DNA from: Saccharicrinis sp050589685
GTDB taxonomy: Bacteria > Bacteroidota > Bacteroidia > Bacteroidales > Marinilabiliaceae
Assembly (NCBI RefSeq): GCF_050589685.1
Contig: NZ_JBNGOS010000025.1
Coordinates: 40,325 to 104,324 of the forward strand
DNA length: 64,000 nt
Direction of reading: 5' to 3'
Shown: positions 62,395 to 64,000 of the stretch, in pieces
Layout of the letters: the number at the start of each line of letters is the position of its first letter
Position numbering within the stretch: position 1 is the first letter of the stretch
Position numbers and translations under genes: made by a program
Notes under the pieces: model-generated
The model's input: the letters and a program-made list of their open reading frames with translations, nothing else
What the model was told of the DNA's origin: nothing
Database searches by the model: none

Positions 62395-63069
62395 ATGAAC
62401 ATTCAAAACCAATTTGAAAATATCGGGGGACGGTTTATAAGGCCTGTTGATGAGTTAAAACAAAAGCTATCAAAAATAAAAGCTTATATCTTTGATTGGG
62501 ATGGCGTGTTTAATAATGGTTCAAAGGTAGGTGACGAAGGAAGTAGTTTTGCCGAGCCGGATGCTATGGGTGTTAATATGCTCAAATTGGATTATTGGTT
62601 GCGTAATGGTGAATTGCCTGCTACCTTTGTTGTTACGGGTGAGGAAAATCGTAGTGCTCAGTTTCTGGCTAAGCGTGAACATATGAATGCAGCTTTCTAT
62701 AAGTGTAAATTTAAAGTTCGGGCTTTAGATAGAATTTGTATAGAAAATAACTTGAAGCCAGAAGAGATTGCCTTTTTCTTTGATGATATATTGGATGTTG
62801 AGTTGGCCCGTACAGTAGGGGCTAGCTTTCAAATTAATCGTAAAGCCAATCCTATTTTTAATCAATACCTGGTTGATAATAAAAGCTGCGATTACAGAAC
62901 AGGAAGCACCGGTGGTAATGGTGGAGTTCGAGAAGCATGTGAGTTGATTGTTGGCTTAATAGGTAGTCTGCCCAATGCCATCGAAACCCGGATTGAGTTC
63001 ACGGGTGATTATACAAAGTATTTAAACGACCGTAATCTTATAGAAACAGTTTGTGAACCGGTGGAGTAA
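62395..63069 (+). CDS. kdsC: KdsC-like HAD phosphatase
   Basis: ATG 62395 was chosen (the frame extends to a TTG at 62326). The 224-residue protein is a HAD hydrolase of the Kdo-8-phosphate phosphatase type: IFDWDGVFNNG (Asp34, Asp36), VVTGEENRSAQFLAKRE, FFFDDILDVELARTVGASFQ and TGSTGGNGGVREACELIV, corresponding to the KdsC C-terminal GG-G-VRE motif. It is about 40 residues longer than common KdsC, with extra residues at both ends. It would remove phosphate from Kdo-8-phosphate. The order in the cluster, after kdsB, supports the assignment. The DxD motif is DWD instead of DVD. Confidence 0.85.
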   Translation: MNIQNQFENIGGRFIRPVDELKQKLSKIKAYIFDWDGVFNNGSKVGDEGSSFAEPDAMGVNMLKLDYWLRNGELPATFVVTGEENRSAQFLAKREHMNAAFYKCKFKVRALDRICIENNLKPEEIAFFFDDILDVELARTVGASFQINRKANPIFNQYLVDNKSCDYRTGSTGGNGGVREACELIVGLIGSLPNAIETRIEFTGDYTKYLNDRNLIETVCEPVE

Positions 63070-63095
63070 CAATGCTTTGTTATGATATTATAAAT

Positions 63096-63130
63096 AAGCC
63101 ATCTTTTCTATTATAAGAAAAAGTGGGCTT
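63096..63130 (+). terminator. Weak terminator-like hairpin after kdsC
   Basis: AAGCC (63096-63100) and GGCTT (63126-63130) with inner TTTTC/GAAAA pairs form an interrupted stem followed by TTTAAATT. Confidence 0.4.
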
Positions 63131-63157
63131 TAAATTGAAATAACCCTTATGTGCAGC

Positions 63158-63242
63158 GAGCTATCTATCAATTTATATAGCTCGGGTTCTTCCCTCAATC
63201 CTGAGACTGGGGAAGTACTCTGTCGCAGACAGAGGGATGGGG
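63158..63242 (+). repeat. Direct repeat left of the DUF559 gene, containing a family A two-hairpin unit
   Basis: GAGCTATCTATCAATTTATA (63158-63177) followed by CTTCCC ... CTGAGA ... GGGGAAGTAC, then the hairpin CTCTGTC/GACAGAG and GGGATGGGG (63234-63242). The same order occurs at 63691-63778. It ends 2 bases before the stop codon of the DUF559 gene. Confidence 0.85.
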
Positions 63243-63244
63243 TG

Positions 63245-63622
63245 TTATTTGCCTTGTCCTTTTCCCCTTTTTAACCAGCCCTTATAAAACTCTTCAATCT
63301 CCTCCAATATCTGCTCCAGAAACTCAAATACAAACTTGTTTTCATACCTTAATACAGATATGCCTTGTTCATTCAAAAACGTATCTCTTTTTAAATCGTA
63401 TTCTTCATTGTAAACATGTACTTCGCCGTCCAGCTCAATAGCCAATTTAATTTGTACGCAATAAAAATCTAAAATATAGTTACCAATTGGGTGCTGTCTT
63501 CTAAACCTTAAGCCATTAACTTGTTTGTTTTTCAAATATTTCCATAGTTCAGTTTCGGCCGGAGTGGAGTTGTTTCTTAGGTGTCTTCTGAATTGTTTTA
63601 GTTTGGTGCTGTTTGATTTCAT
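63245..63622 (-). CDS. DUF559 protein with Vsr-like endonuclease fold
   Basis: This 125-residue protein matches the DUF559 group: STPAETELWKYLKNKQVNGLRFRRQHPIGNYILDFYC, LAIELDGEVHVY and GISVLRYENKFVF. The conserved acidic residues (Glu in ETELW, Asp in ILDFYC, Asp in IELDGEVH) correspond to a PD-(D/E)XK/Vsr-like active site. Its biochemical role is not established. A basic tail (WLKRGKGQGK) may aid DNA binding. It lies between two 85-bp direct repeats holding structured units, and its stop codon is only 2 bases from one of them, so gene and repeats look like one element. Confidence 0.85.
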   Translation of the reverse strand: MKSNSTKLKQFRRHLRNNSTPAETELWKYLKNKQVNGLRFRRQHPIGNYILDFYCVQIKLAIELDGEVHVYNEEYDLKRDTFLNEQGISVLRYENKFVFEFLEQILEEIEEFYKGWLKRGKGQGK

Positions 63623-63690
63623 TTTTATTTAAAAGGTAGGGAAAAATATAAATTAGTTCCCAAAAGAAACATAAGGTGTTCAAGCGTAGA

Positions 63691-63778
63691 GAGCTATCTA
63701 TCAATTTATATAGTTGTTGGTTCTTCCCTTAATCCTGAGATTGGGGGAAGTACTTTTACACAGTAAAAGGGATGGGGG
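63691..63778 (+). repeat. Direct repeat right of the DUF559 gene, containing a family A unit
   Basis: GAGCTATCTATCAATTTATA (63691-63710), then CTTCCC ... CTGAGA ... GGGGGAAGTAC, the hairpin CTTTTAC/GTAAAAG and GGGATGGGGG (63769-63778). It is similar to the left copy except for the hairpin stem sequence, which is changed on both arms. Confidence 0.85.
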
Positions 63779-63803
63779 TGTATGATTTGCAAGATTCATC
63801 AAT

Positions 63804-63863
63804 CCCCATCCCACCGCTTGCTGCGGCGTACTTCCCCTTGCCTTTAAAGGGCAAAGGGAAGAG
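63804..63863 (-). repeat. Inverted family A two-hairpin unit
   Basis: On the minus strand: CTTCCC ... GGGGAAGTAC, a hairpin with arms CCGC and GCGG, and GGGATGGGG. It faces the preceding copy with a 25-bp gap, forming a head-to-head inverted pair, while the copies in the PUL are tail-to-tail. Confidence 0.8.
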
Positions 63864-64000
63864 CCAAGAAGGTTTTAAACTGTAACAACCAAACTCAAAA
63901 CTAAAAAACAACCACCCCACTAATTAGTGCCGGCAAGAAAAGTCGCTTTTTTTACAAAGTGGACAAATCCAAGCTGATTTATTTCAATATTAAAAGAGTT
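63864..64000. other. Non-coding right end of the window
   Basis: No gene, hairpin or promoter was recognised before the window ends. Confidence 0.4.

Overview
The window is about 64 kb of low-GC DNA from a member of the Bacteroidota. The support is SusC/SusD proteins, a Y_Y_Y-type glycan regulator, promoter-like TAnnTTTG boxes, weak ribosome binding sites and the gene families present. An aerobic caa3-type oxidase together with a large glycan locus fits a marine or sediment member of the Marinilabiliales or a relative. That placement is inferred from gene content only. No rRNA, tRNA or CRISPR array was recognised.

Layout. 1-1863: an edge-truncated M24 aminopeptidase and an unknown lipoprotein, both on the minus strand. 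2.4-22.6 kb: a polysaccharide utilisation locus (PUL) with susC, susD, a surface glycan-binding lipoprotein with duplicated LamG-like domains, two GH144 enzymes, a GH43-like enzyme, an esterase, a GH3 beta-glucosidase and a sulfatase. It ends with a convergent one-component membrane regulator. GH144 is the endo-beta-1,2-glucanase family and GH3 includes beta-1,2-glucosidases, so the predicted substrate is a beta-1,2-glucan, possibly a substituted one. 22.8-26.4 kb: a small membrane protein, a GNAT acetyltransferase, a dihydrolipoamide-dehydrogenase-like flavoprotein without its redox cysteines, and a serine hydrolase. 26.6-38 kb: housekeeping genes (long PurF-type enzyme, SPOR protein, universal stress protein, STAS protein, acyltransferase, aspS, tadA, DNA alkylation repair, DEAD-box helicase) interspersed with several repeat families.

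38.3-47.7 kb: a GH63 glucosidase, an M81 metallopeptidase, an ECF sigma factor with a small cysteine-containing partner, fabD, and a large exported transglutaminase-like protein. 48.2-53.4 kb: a minus-strand cytochrome oxidase operon (SCO, subunits I, III, IV and II, then heme farnesyltransferase). 53.7-56.5 kb: a 51-residue basic protein and hrpB. 56.9-63.1 kb: a Kdo cluster with kdsA, a transaldolase-CBS fusion, a kdnA-like aminotransferase, a kdnB-like alcohol dehydrogenase, kdsB and a kdsC-like phosphatase. Together these look like a pathway to CMP-8-amino-Kdo for lipopolysaccharide. The usual arabinose-5-phosphate isomerase KdsD is missing, and a transaldolase domain is attached to a KdsD-like CBS pair instead. 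This is the most interesting metabolic observation in the window.

63.1-64 kb: a DUF559 nuclease-like gene flanked by long direct repeats. The repeats contain a two-hairpin unit that also occurs as an inverted pair inside the PUL. The stems of the second hairpin differ between copies but still pair, so this looks like a structured mobile or REP-like element. Three other repeat groups are present: a MITE-like element with 23-bp inverted ends (32.9, 41.1 and 44.9 kb), a palindromic element with a CCGAAGGATT core (30.2 and 36.4 kb), and a tandem array of three hairpins (30.6-30.9 kb).
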